A DNA stretch of 64,000 bases from Humulus lupulus (taxonomy: Eukaryota; Streptophyta; Magnoliopsida; Rosales; Cannabaceae). Below the pieces are notes generated by a model. It was not told where the DNA came from and did not search any database. It saw only the letters and a list, made by a program, of their open reading frames with translations. The position numbers and the translations under genes were made by a program. This document shows, one piece after another, positions 11,101-22,647 of the stretch; position 1 is the stretch's first letter; every line of letters starts with the position of its first letter. The stretch spans positions 84,837,888 to 84,901,887 of the forward strand of contig NC_084796.1 in NCBI RefSeq assembly GCF_963169125.1. The letters are read 5' to 3'.

Positions 11101-12707
11101 GCAATATCTAGAAGAGGAAAGCCGCTTCAGTAAGATTTGATCAATGCTAGAATAGAAGTAGTTATTGGTAAACTGGCTAACTTGTCCATCCAATCAAGTC
11201 TGTTATAAGATATATGGATCGGGCAAGGGCAAGATGACACATTAGTAACAAATATGGCTGCAGTCAAAGAAGGCAAGGCCACAGATTTCTCAATATAAGG
11301 ACAGGTGTTCTTGAGATATAAGGGACGTGTATGCATGCTGAATGACCATGGGATTAAGATGAAGATTTTAGAAGAGGCACACAATACCCCATACTCATTT
11401 CACCCAGGGATGACCAAGATGACTCATGACCTTAAGGCACTGTATTGGTGGTCGGGAATGAAGAAAGACGTAGCAGAACATGTGTCCAAATGCTTAGTAT
11501 GCCAGCAAGTGAAAGCGGAACATCAGCGACCTACAGGCTTATTCCAACCGCTTAGTATTCCGGAATGGAAGTGGGAAGATAGACTAACCAAGAAATAGTA
11601 CGACGCAAACATTTATGTTCAAGAAATAGTACGACTGCATTGAATCCCTATGACCATAGTATCCGATAAAGGATTAGTGTTTACATTTACTTCCATAATT
11701 TCATCGTTTCATTTTTCTTTAATTTGAAATAACTCGGGATTTAATCCCATAGAGATAATAAATATTTCGTGTGTAAATTCGACGGGATGAATTACATTTC
11801 AATGTAATCGAATCGGATCAATATCATGAATAACAATATCTGACAAATTGATTCATCGTCAAGAATTGAATAAAGATTTTGGGGAAGCTTGTAGCAAGCC
11901 ATGGGTACCAAGTTAAGTCTTAGCACGACATTTCATCCTCAGACCGATGGTCACTCCAAGCGTACCATACATATTTTAGAGGATATGTTGCGCGCTTGTG
12001 TACTCGATTTTGGAGGATCATGGAGTAAGTATTTGCCGCTTATAAAATTCTCCTACAACAATAGCTACCATTCAACAATCGGGATGGCACCCTATGAGTT
12101 ACTTTATGGAAGAAGGTGTTGATCATCGTTACATTGGGATGAGGTAGGAGAAAGGCAACTTCTTGGACCCAAAGCTATTAGAGAGGCTCAGGATGCAATA
12201 ATGCTGATTAGAACGCGTATGCTCGCTGCTCAGAGTCGACAATAAAGTTATGCGGATGCCAAGCGGTGTGATGTGGAATTCAAAGTCGGAGATCAAGTCT
12301 TCTTAAAGATATGTCCTATGAAATGGGTGAAACGATTTAGGAAGAAAGGCAAGCTTAGTCCCCAGTTTATAGGTCCTTTTGAGATTTTGGACAAGGTGGG
12401 AACAATTGCTTATAGATTAGTCGTACCGCCAGCTCTAGCAGATAGCCACAATGTGTTTCACATCTTGATGCTACTTATATATGTGTCAGACCCATCTCAC
12501 GTCCTCAAGTATGATACGATAACACTCCAGAAAGACTTAAGTTACGAGGAATGATCAGTTAGCATCCTAGATAGAGGGATGAAGGAATTATGGTCTAAGA
12601 GTATTTCGATAGTTAAGGTCCTATGGAGTAATAGTTCTGAACAGGAGGCAACGTCGGAGTTGGAGGAAGACATGTTGGCACGATATCTGGAATTGTTTGG
12701 TAAGTAA
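11101..12707 (+). pseudogene. Integrase pseudogene of element A
   Basis: The zinc-binding HHCC module is visible at 11305-11520 (HNTPYSFHPG, then KCLVCQQVKAEHQRP). The core is badly damaged. After KWED most of the first catalytic segment is missing, a piece of the next (EIVRLH, MTIVSDKG) survives, and then 183 bp of foreign DNA (11691-11873) interrupts it. It resumes at RFWGS and AMGTKLSLSTTFHPQTDGHS, with [23 protein letters not shown] before a stop at 12120. The C-terminal part (GDQVFLKICPMK, GPFEILDKVG, VKVLWSNSS) is chromodomain-like and ends at TAA 12705. The C-terminal text is of the chromovirus type. It cannot be functional. Confidence 0.88.
11691..11873. other. Foreign 183-bp insert in integrase A, plastid-like
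   Basis: The integrase text stops after TTTACATTTAC and resumes as AGATTTTGGGGAAGC. In between are 183 bp unrelated to integrase. Their style (AACTCGGGATTTAATCCC, AATATTTCGTGTG, ATTCATCGTCAAGAATTG) resembles plastid intergenic DNA more than retroelement DNA. I judge this from general recollection and cannot name the plastid locus. There are no terminal repeats or evident TSD, and neighbouring integrase sequence is also deleted, so filler DNA captured during break repair fits best. Confidence 0.45.
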
Positions 12708-12730
12708 ATTTTGGGGAATAAATTATTTTA

Positions 12731-13086
12731 AGTAGGGGAGAATGTCTTGAAATTTTACTTAGCTAGATAGTAGTAGTAGTAGCTAGTATTAGTTTGTAGT
12801 ATGTTAGTTTCCGTGTATTTTGGTTCAAGCCGGGACATAGTTGGAAACTCATACAACAGTTTTGGATTTTATAAGTTTAACCTATAGTTTAGAAATATTA
12901 ATTATAACATAAGGTTTGATTAATATTGTTTGTCTTATAAATATTATTTATTATAACCTAAGGTTTAGATAAAATTATTAAGAATGTGATACTTGTCATA
13001 ATCATGTTTATTAAGGATTTAAGTATTTTTGATGAATAGTTTAAATAAAAGAAAGATCTAGAAGCTCTAGAATCTTCCAGCAGCTG
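12731..13086 (+). repeat. Polypurine tract and truncated 3' LTR of element A
   Basis: AGTAGGGGAGAA (12731-12742) is the polypurine tract that primes plus-strand DNA synthesis. The 3' LTR starts TGTCTTGAAATTTTAC at 12743 and matches the 5' LTR up to about CAGCTG near 13086, after which similarity stops. About 1.67 kb of the LTR is therefore missing. Confidence 0.88.
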
Positions 13087-13565
13087 AAAGGGAGCTCGCT
13101 TGATACAGTTGAGAAAGTCAACAAAGTACTAGTTGAGTGGTAAAATACCACTAGCTTGCATATACTCATCGTCCAAGAAGGAAAGTCTTCTTCCAACAAC
13201 GTGCAACTCCATTCACCTTGGTTTGGGGGGCAACCCCAACAAGATCGGGAGGATTTAATGTCATGCTTACTCATGATGGCATTTACTTTCTCCATTGACT
13301 TAATCTCTGAGACAATCTACTTGGCCTCAATGAAGGGATTAGAGGTAGTTACTACCTCTTTATCGACCTCCAATCAAAAGTGATGGATTGGGGTTTCGGG
13401 CTCCATGCCATACAAACTAGCTACAACTTTATTGGAATTTCGTTGGCCCATGTTGATGGGTTTAATCTCAAACTCTAGATCATCTAGATGATAGGCGATG
13501 GTAATGATCAGATGGTGATTGAAAGGGACGACCCTAGGGATCCTAGTTATAACTATATGTTCTAG
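13060..13565 (-). pseudogene. Degenerate antisense coding stretch, unassigned
   Basis: On the minus strand a single frame runs for about 165 codons with only two stops. It contains protein-like text: RIPRVVPFNHHL, then DDLEFEIKPINMGQR, KVVASLYGMEPETPIHHF, LEVDKEVVTTSNPFIEAK and MEKVNAIMSKHDIK. The low-coordinate end overlaps the truncated LTR of A, so only the part above about 13087 can be original. I recognise no domain. The retrotransposon-like style and the similar fragment at 1-380 suggest an old polyprotein, perhaps of one element later broken by K and A. This is inference. Confidence 0.35.
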
Positions 13566-14312
13566 TCAGGCAGAGTGGTGAAAAAACCTCTTTTGACCAT
13601 GTATGACCTCCTATAATTGCCTTCTTCGGTGATCAGTTTCTTGTCTCTACCTAGACCAAGAAGCATGCTCGCGTATTAGACGTTGGTTATGGGAGAAGGA
13701 AGATTTACGATGATAGAATTAAGGAATGTAACATTCAACTTGAAGGATTGGGATGCATTCGTAATCCACAGTATCGAACTGAGACATTTAGTATTAAAGG
13801 AGGTTTGATGCAGATATATTAGTTCGTGATCAAGTTAGTCCCTAAACTATAGTTAGTGAACTTGAAATAAAGAGTTTATACGGAAAAGATAATAGCGAGG
13901 TTAGCTATGCCATGTGTCGTGTCAGAATCAATCTTAGGGTTCGTAATATCCTCAGCCCGATTCGAGATGGTATTTGTAGGAAAAACATACTGGATCTTCC
14001 TTATTATCATTTTATTTCTCATTTAATCAAAACATACGTACTATTCTGCTTTGGATAATTGTCTTTTTGGCATAAATGGACTTCCAGATAAATAAAGTCC
14101 AAAACGTGGTTCTTTTGAAATAAACGATAAAAACAGAGACAAAGTAAATTACTTGCATGCAACATAATTAATGACAATCCATCATTTCAGTTCTCTATCC
14201 TTTTGTCCTTTCTGATTGTTAGGAATTAACTAGTTTGGGCAATTTTCTCAACACATGAGATAAATATTTAGAGGAGAAGATGAGAGAGTGGAGGCTAGAA
14301 GAGTGTAATATT
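13566..14312. other. Intervening DNA without recognised feature
   Basis: Scattered short open stretches on the minus strand (for example GRDKKLITEEGNYRRSYMVKR near 13600-13660) hint that the degenerate sequence described at 13060-13565 continues upwards. From about 13750 to 14312 I see no gene, repeat or terminal structure. Confidence 0.3.
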
Positions 14313-15036
14313 GTAGCACACCAATATTTATTTTATTTTATTAGTAATTGTCTATGTGATTAGTTATTTTAATTTATTTATTTAAGTGTTAATTGTGTGA
14401 AGTGATTTTTTATTATTTTATTTATTTGATTTATTCATGAGCTTTGATTGTGTGCATGTGTGTGCATGGTTAGTAGTGACAGACTTGTGTGCATGTACAT
14501 GGTATGCATGGTGATCATGCAATAGAAAATGCAATGAACCTAGACTATATAGAAGGAATGTTAGTAATTTCCCTATTTTTGTAAAATTATGAAATAGAAA
14601 TTCTAGAGCACTTGTGTTCACACAAGTGAGAATTGGTCAACGAAATGTAGAGAGAGAGAGTGTGTGTGTGTGTGACATATCAGTGTAGGGCAAGGAAAGA
14701 GGAACTTTACTTAATTGTGTTTTGACAGTTTTTTTGTACATTTTAAATTAAAGGAAGTTAATATAATACTATGAATGGATATTATAACAATTGAGGAAAA
14801 TGTTAGTTTTATTTGACAATTGGGTAAGTAAAATTGGGAAATTATGGAGGGAATTATGGGGTGTCCTGGTCGAGTATTGAAGAGAGAGAGAGGCATTAGT
14901 GGTTAGTTAACTAGGCAGGGAAAGTTTATTTTTTTTAATCACTCACTTGATCTTGGAGAGGAAATGAAGGGAAATGTGATTTGGGAAGTTTCCCTTTCCC
15001 ATTAGCTTAGGATTTTGCCCACTAGGTCCTTTATAA

Positions 15037-17200
15037 ATGCAAAGAGAGCTTGAGGGCTCTCATTTTGGTGGTTGGCTGAGACATAGAGAGGGAAAGAGAG
15101 AGAGAGAGAGAAAAAAGAAAAAAAAAAGAAGAAAGGGAAAAGGGTTTCGAAAATCCCTTGGTAAGAGTATTGTGTTGTGCTTTGAATCCTTTAGTGTATA
15201 TCTTCTCTTCTTATTATTTCTAAGAGGATTTTTGTTTTGGGTTTCGAAATTCCTAGGTGTCCAAGAGGATTGATCATAACTTTTGTGTTCTTGAACACTA
15301 TCAAGGAGGTAATGGAGAATCTTAGCCTATTTGTTGTTATGTTGTTGTTATTTTCTTAATTATGATTTTAAAATGTTGTTTGATGTTTTGAGAAGGCATG
15401 TTTATGATGTATGATGGTGTATTGATCCTTGTAGTCTTTATGGGCTTATTTTTTATGATAGGTTTCAGCTAAGCATGGGTATATGCTCTAGTATATGTAT
15501 TTCTATATAATATTGCTAAGTTGAATACATGTGTTGTTATGATATTTTGATTAGAAGCATGTTAGGTTTTAATTGAATGTGTGGAAAAAAGAATATATTT
15601 TGATGTACGTTTCGACATTGAGTTTGTTTTAGGGTTTCATATGTTTCTTTTGAATTTTGATAAACATGGTTATTGATTTGGAGTATGTTATGTAAATTTG
15701 GAACATGAGAAATATGATGTTTATATTGTATATTTATTAATAGGAAGTATGCTCGGGTATGAGTTTGGGTTATGATGATAAGCTATGTGGAAATTGTGAA
15801 TCGTGAAATTGTTAAGGTATTTAGGGTTTCGGCTATGGCATATTTTAGGTTTCGGGTTCCTTTGTTTTATTTAATTATCAACATGAAAAGTTTGTTGTAA
15901 TATTATTGTAATATTGGGCATGTTACAATTTCCATTGATATATTAGGGGGTATGTTTGAGTTAGGAAGCATGGTAGTAATGTCTTAATTTATTTTGTATA
16001 TTTTATTTCTTGTTAAGTGTGTCTCGGCCAAGGCTCCTCATTTGGGGTTTATAGTTTTGGAATGATTTAATTTTATTTAATTGTTTGTTGGCATCCTAAT
16101 TGTAATATTAAAATACATAAAGTGTAGAAACAGGTTAGGTTAATGTGTTAAAAAGGTTAAAAATGATTATGGAGATGTTTAGAAGGATTTGTAAATTTTA
16201 TGCTTGCTCATTTTATTATATTTTTATTGCTATTGATAAAAATATTTTAAAAAGGAAACAAAATATGTATTGGGTTCATATAAAAGTGTTTAGAATTTTT
16301 TTTATTAAAAATTAATAATATGAGCTTTTTCCAAATTTAATAAATATAAATAACCTGAACTTTATGACCTAATAATTATTTTTTAAAAGGAAATAAATAT
16401 GTCACATTTTATTGGTATTATTTAATTAATTTTTCCAAATTAAAAAAGGGACTTTTATGAAGTCAATTAATTTTTCTAAATTAATTATTTTATAAGTAAT
16501 ATTAAATTTTGTCACATTTTATTGTTATTAAATAATAAATAAGTTTATTATTTTGTACAATTAAGCAAAAATATTATTTTAGTAAAATAAATTTTGTAAT
16601 AAAAATTATGACTAACAATTGTATGGTTTAAGGGACTAAAATAATATTAACCAAGTAGGTAATTTATTTTATGCTTGCTGAATTTTTGTGAAATTGACAA
16701 GAAAATAAAAGAATTAATATTACCAACTTTAAGTGAGTTTTCAAGAACCGTCCCACGCACGCATGTTACATGCAAGATTTCTTTTATGTTAAAATATATG
16801 TTATTTAATCAATTTCATGGTCCTTGTTTTGGAATCATTGATAATTTCATAGTAGAAATAACATTATTCTTTTGTGATTTTATATGAAGGTTTTGATGAA
16901 TTAAGTATGGTGCAGCTTGTGTAAAATAGATGTCACGTGTTTATGGCCCATGCACACGTTGGGTATGCTTGTATGATATGATGAGTGTTTGATTGACTAT
17001 TCTACGCTCTTAGTTATCTCGCATTTAATAGCTTCAACTTGAGGTAAGGAATTTAGATAGATTGCTTATGCAATTATGTAAAAATGTATGAGATACATTG
17101 TTATGTATGTGTGTATGTATGTGTTGTATGATAGTATGAAAAGCGAAGGGTTGCTAGCGTGCGGAAACACGACACAACAAATGAGTTACTAAGGTATGAC
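15037..17200. other. AT-rich left arm of G, no gene
   Basis: After the GA-rich leader the sequence is very AT-rich, with many T/A homopolymers and no reading frame that resembles a known domain. The short frame at 15037-15273 is a low-complexity Arg/Lys run from a GA microsatellite and is not treated as a gene. Confidence 0.4.
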
Positions 17201-17960
17201 CACTACTAGAAAATGTGGATTTTATGATTAATCATGAGAGACATAGAAAGTTTACCACGTCACTCCTAAGGGGAGACGCTGTAGGTTGAGTCATACAAAG
17301 TAGGGCTACAACGTCTACCCATGGGAAACGTGGTAAACTTTCAATGTGTAACATCTCGTGTTTTGAACATCCGTTAGTAGCCAGTTGGAGCTAGTGAAGA
17401 ATTATATGAAATATTATTTTTATAAATGATATTATATGAATTTGTGATGATTAGTGAATTTTATAGCCGTTGTACTAACCCATTAAAGGATCTATCTTTA
17501 TGCAAAGAAAGATCAGTCTCGGACCAAGGGGTAAACCCTACTAGGAGATAAATCTTGGATTAAGTAAAATAGGAAATACTATGACATAAAAAATACTAAA
17601 TTTTTTATGGAAACTGGGACCTTATAGTCGAGCCAATAAGTTTAAGAAAAATTGATTGAGGTTTGAATTCCAATAAACCAGGCTTAGGAATAAGAATTTC
17701 TAGCTCAGGCCTGTAAGGGCATTTGGGTCAATTTGATAAAATTTCAAAAATTATATGTTATGTGACAAATTTTATTTTTGGGACAGATTTAATTTAATTT
17801 AATTAATCAAGCTTGATGATATTTAAAAACTATAGGGTAAAATATTAAGAAATTTTAGATTAGTAAAATTACCATAAGGCCCTTGAGTGTCTAAGGGAGA
17901 GGTAAAAAGGTGCAAGGGCATAAAGGTCTTTTCCAAGGGAAGAGAGAGAGGGGCAGGGAC

Positions 17961-17984
17961 GGGGGGGGGGGGGGGGGGGGGGGG
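17961..17984 (+). repeat. Uninterrupted run of 24 G in LTR D
   Basis: A homopolymer of 24 guanines is followed by GGGC-rich DNA (CAGGGCGGCAAGG). It is very unusual in this AT-rich setting. It could form a G-quadruplex, and its length is prone to sequencing error. Confidence 0.9.
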
Positions 17985-18418
17985 CAGGGCGGCAAGGCTA
18001 TGCCTAGGGCTCTCAAGAGCCTTGGACACCTACCCTAGGAAGAGCCTTACCCACTCATTGGCTTAACCCTAATAATTTTACTCTTACACATCTATTCTTT
18101 TTTTTTTTTTAAAAAATCCTTTTCTGTCAAGGAAACAAAAACACCCTCTTCTATTTCCTCTCCCCCAAAACCAAATCAAAGTCCTTCTACTCTCCATTGC
18201 TGCCATTTTTCTCTCCATGATCCAAGAGCACTCATTTCCCCATTGAAGGAGGGAGAAGCTGAAGAGCACATTAAGGAAGAGTAAGTTTCGAACCCTACTC
18301 AATTTTTCTCCTCTCTTCCTATTAAAACCCGAAACCCTAAGGGTTAATACTGCATTCATGTGATCTAAAATATGTGCATTGCTTTGAACTTGTGTTCTAG
18401 GGTTTAAGAGAGGCTTGT

Positions 18419-20761
18419 TGTAACGACCCAAAATCACTAATAAGGCTTAAGGACATTGATTAGTGTGTCGGGGGGTCATAATTGGTTTATGTTTGATGTT
18501 TAAATGATTAAATCCATGATTATGTGATAAGCATGATTATATGATTATATGTGAATAAATGATTAATCACATGTTCATGAATATTGAATATGCATGTGGG
18601 CCCTGATTTGTTTAGAAGGGCATATTTGTAATTTGAACCAGTTGAGGGTACGATTTTGAGTTATGTGCGGTGCTTTCAGCATGATGAGATCCTGTTCCGC
18701 GGTGTTAACAAGGGGTTTCGAAATTGGTATTTAGTTGTGAAGTTGGTAACTATTAGTAAACTGAGAATTAGTGTAGTTACTGAAATAGTAAGTAAAAAGT
18801 GGTATTTTCACAAAGAGTAAAACGACTAGGTTGCCCTTGAGGTTTAAAAAGGAAGGGTGTTAGAAGGAGGGGTAGAAGGGTGATTTAGGCATTATATGAG
18901 GTAAAACACAGCTGAAATTAGCCTTTACGTTTTAGGCTTTTCTAGAGGATTTTGGTCATTTGGTTCAAGGTTTCAAAGGGAAAAGAGGAGCTGAAGTTAA
19001 GCAACTAAACTTCTTGAGGAACTGGGAGTAGAATTAAACTTTGGAGGAGGATTTACAGCTAGCAATCCTTAGGAATTTCGAAATCAAGAAGAGATAAAAA
19101 CTTCAATTTCTGGTTTTGAATATTGCTTGATGTTCTTGAGAGTTTGGATTTTGATTTTTGAAATTTGGGTTTGGGGTGAAGTTGAGAGGAACCTAAGCTT
19201 AAGAATCTGAGAAGTAAAGCTTGGAAGGACAATGAAGCAACTTAGGGTCGGATTCATCCATCTGAGATAATAATTTATGACCTTATTTGTCTGGATTTTT
19301 TAGTTTTAGATGGTGTTCTTGAGCTTCAGAGCTCAAGTTTGGTTTATGTGTTTGATGATTCTTTTAGCTAAGTTTTTGATGTTGTTAGGTTGTTCTGGAT
19401 GAGATATAGTGAGTTATAGGTTTAATTTTGACTTTGGTTAAGGTTTGGGGTAGATGTTTGGAGTTTTTCCTCGGGGGAGGCGAAGAAGAAACCTAGAAAA
19501 TTGCATGTTCGGGTTGCTACGCTATAGTGCTCGGTTACGAGTGCTACAGTGTTGGGTTGTGTTCGTGGGGGGCTGGGTTTCTGACTATAGTTCTGTAGCG
19601 CCCCTATGGTATCATTGTAGCACTACCCTGCCTCCAGCACTTTTTTTTTTTTTTGTACTGTTTAGGGTTTTGCTTGGGGGCACGAGGCGACAGTTTTACC
19701 ACCTCGTTGGGTGGAATTAGAGGTCCTGAGAGCGCAAGCTTGGTCCCGGGATTAACCTTTTGAATTAAAACTTATCAAAGTACCATAGTATGGATTGTGA
19801 CTAGGTGTACGCTAGGACTCAGAACGAGATCGTGCGCGCGGGTCGTCTTATTAACCAAAAAACTCAGAATTAAAGGTAAGAAAACTACACTTGTATGTGA
19901 CTAATGGGACTAAGGGCTCCCTATACTTGAATGCAATTGTTGTATGATTATGATATTCCATGAGATCATGAAATAAATGGCCTAAGAGTGCCGGAATTGA
20001 TATTTGCACATAGGACGCGACCCAGTCATTAGTAGCTGAGGACAGCTTAATAATCACTGAGCTCGGCTTAAGCGGGCCGGAGTCAGTGAGTTAAACACTG
20101 TGCTCGGCCTAAGTGAGCTGGAGACAGTGTGTTAAATAGAACGTGCGGCCTAAGGGCGTCGACCCTCAGTATTGTATGATGATTATAGAAATGTTATCAT
20201 TGTTGTTTGTTGTTTATAATCTGTTTAATACTGAGATGAATGGATTATGAATAGTGAATTGACCTCTCTGATTAGGTGATTGTTAGGGCATGTTAAATAC
20301 TTGGTTCACAACTTTATTGACTATTGGTTGACTGTATTGTTTATGCTATGCATTATGGTTTTCTTGTTGGGCCTTGGCTCACGGGTGCTACATGGTGCGG
20401 GTAAAGGCAAGGGCAAGGTGGACCGATCTTAAGTTGGAGAGCTCTGGGGCAGAATGTACATAGTCAGCAGCTCGTCCCCCACAGGGACAGGAAAACCTAA
20501 AAAGCTTATTTTTCCATTAGAGTGGCTTATGGTTGTACATAACTTTTGTAATTTTGTAAACTGTCCTTTAAAAACCTATTTTTGGGATCCCATGTATCAA
20601 ACATTTATTTAAATAAGAAATTTCTCGCTTATCACCAAAATCTTTTAACCCTAACCTAATTATGACTGTAGAATCATGTTTTCAACTATATGACTTGATT
20701 AGAAAGTCTTTCACATTTATAATAACACAGTGTAACGGCCTTGGTTACCCAGGGTGTTACA
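18419..20761 (+). repeat. 5' LTR of element B
   Basis: The LTR starts TGTAACGACCC and ends CAGGGTGTTACA, four bases before the primer site. It contains the AGTGCTA/AGCGCTA-type short palindromes near 19515-19620. It also has the block TGGGCCTTGGCTCACGGG followed by GGTAAAGGCAAGG near 20370-20415, shared by the LTRs of B and C. Confidence 0.92.
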
Positions 20762-20764
20762 ACT

Positions 20765-20776
20765 TGGTATCAGAGC
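20765..20776 (+). promoter_or_regulatory. Primer binding site, element B
   Basis: TGGTATCAGAGC is a perfect match to the plant initiator tRNA-Met primer site and starts three bases after the 5' LTR end. Confidence 0.92.
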
Positions 20777-21148
20777 GTCCTAGGTTTAAGGGTTCCTAGA
20801 GATTGGCTGAACATGTACATTCGCTGCTAAAGACAAGCTCGACTCTTTGTTTGGTAATTGTATATTTCTGTTTATATTTTTGAGTGTTTGAAAGAAATAT
20901 GAATGTTGTTATCTATTTGGTTAATAAGGAGCATGAGATACTGATAGGGCCTGCCCTTGACTGCTGTGTGATGATAGAAAGGCGTGCTCATTAGCATTGA
21001 TGTTGCGTGTGGATGACTATTTTGATAAACTATTATATCTTGATTGCTTGTGAATGATTGAGTTTCATTGGTGGGTTATGGAAGGATGGTTACCCTGTCA
21101 TCATAGTCTGGCCGTAGAGTTGTTGATTACAAATTAACTTGGATAACT

Positions 21149-22647
21149 ATGCGTCCAAGACGATCTACACGACTAGTCGGCACTAGGTCTAAGACTAGAG
21201 ATGATGACCAGGGCCAGAACCCTCCGCCAGTCCCTAAGAATTGGCAATAGATTATGGCAGGCATGCAAGTCCGGCTTCAAAGCCAGGAAGAGCAAATCCG
21301 TCTACTGAGACAATAGGCTCCATTAGGGAGTGTTGCACCTATTGTGCCACCTGTTGTGGCACCAGTGGTACAAACATTGGAATTTGGAAACCGGTGGGAG
21401 GTGTTGTATGAGCGGTTCAGGAGACAGCATCCTCCAACTATTGAGGGGGGACCAGATCCACTCAAAGCCGAACAGTGGATGAGTATGATTACCACTATCC
21501 TGGACTTCATGAGGGTAGAGGGTCAGGACAGGGTGGCCTGTGCCACATATATGCTGAGAGAGGATGCCCCCATATAGTGGGAAGTGGCCTCCTAGACTAG
21601 AGATGTTACTACTCTGGGTTGGGGCGGATTCAAGGACTTGTTTAGTCAAAATTATTATAATGTTGTCGCCAGGGCAGCGAAAGTGAATGAATTTGTGGGG
21701 TTTGTACATGACAATATGAAAGTTACAGAATACGCCCTGAAGTTTGACAGACTTGTGAAGTTTACACCAGATCTTCTGCCTACTGATGCAGCTAGGCAGG
21801 ACGGATTCATCAGATGGCCTAATGCTATGATAGCCTGAGATGTGAGAATTATAACAGTACCTGTGGGGACGACTTATGCCCAGGCTATTGAGAAGGCTCT
21901 TACTGCTGAGGAAGCGAAAAACAAGATTTGGAGGGAGAATGCTGCGAGACAGGAGGTTCGCAATACGGTGCCACCATATTCAGGATCTTGTAGGGGAAGA
22001 GGCCCGAGTGATCTGAAGAGGAAAACCCATGACACTTCGACCGCTGCTGGTCCTGAAAGGAGGGGTCGGGGTGTTTAGGGTGGCCGTCAGGGAGGCGGTG
22101 ACACATGGAGGAACTACCCAGAGTGCACGAGCTGTAGAAGATGCCATTCGGGCGAATACTGGGCAAAGGTTTTCTATGTGAGTGGAGTGGTGGGACACCT
22201 CAAGAAGGACTGCCCAACAGTGAAGAAAGGGGAAACAGGGAAGGTGGACAGCTTGACTCCAGCTTGACACAGGCAGAGGCCGAGGCTAGTCCCTTGATGG
22301 TGATAGGTCAGTTTTCTAGCACTGCCTTTCCTTTTACTGTATTGATTGACTCTGGTTCTACACATTCATTTATTTCTAGTAAGGTGATTGATAGATTGTG
22401 TAGACCTAGTGAGTATTGTATTGCGGGGTTTGGGACTATACTGCCTACAGGAGAACTAGTACTCTCTAGGAGATGGACTAGAGCATTGTCAATGATGGTT
22501 CATGGTAGGGAGCTATCAGTAGAATTAATTGAGTTAGGCATGGAGGACTTTGACATGATTTTAGGGATGGATTGGCTGGTTAGATACGAAGCTACTATTG
22601 ACTGTAGGAAGAAGATGGTGACCTTTGATTCAGAGGGAAAGGATCCC
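21149..22647 (+). pseudogene. gag and truncated protease of element B
   Basis: The start is ATG 21149 (MRPRRSTRLVG), at the same place as in C. The gag core reads PTIEGGPDPLKAEQW, RVACATYMLREDA and ARQDGFIRWPNAMIA. In-frame TAG codons include 21575 (TGG in C) and 21593 (CAG in C). The zinc-knuckle zone near 22110-22210 has lost several Cys (SGEYWAKVFYVSG). A small deletion near 22266 shifts frame into the protease, which keeps VLIDSGSTHSFIS (near 22340) and ILGMDWLVRYEATID. The sequence ends at GGATCCC near 22645, where it is joined directly to the truncated LTR of C. Non-functional. Confidence 0.88.

Larger units (their letters stand above)
4863..13086 (+). mobile_element. Ty3/gypsy LTR retrotransposon A (defective)
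   Basis: This is a recognisable but dead Ty3/gypsy element. In order it has a 2.0-kb 5' LTR, tRNA-Met primer site, an extra reading frame, gag with a zinc knuckle, aspartic protease, reverse transcriptase, RNase H, integrase, polypurine tract, and only the first roughly 340 bp of the 3' LTR. The protease-RT-RNase H-integrase order defines the superfamily. The element sits in block K, and the base run before it is TGTAA. Because the 3' LTR is cut off near 13086, no TSD can be tested. Stops, frameshifts, an integrase deletion and a foreign insert make it non-autonomous. Solo LTR L and element H belong to the same family. Confidence 0.92.

Noticed and set aside
15037..15273. 78-codon plus-strand frame with Arg/Glu/Lys repeats
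   Set aside because: The protein is the translation of a GA microsatellite and leader-like DNA in LTR-like G, with no domain or splice context.
17201..17346. A free-standing small CACTA remnant
   Set aside because: The matching right end with the same GAC flank was found at 56137, so it is the left arm of E.
21323..21709. 128-codon minus-strand open frame in B, and a similar one at 25311-25730 in C
   Set aside because: It lies exactly antisense to the gag core and occurs in both copies only because the gag codons are shared.
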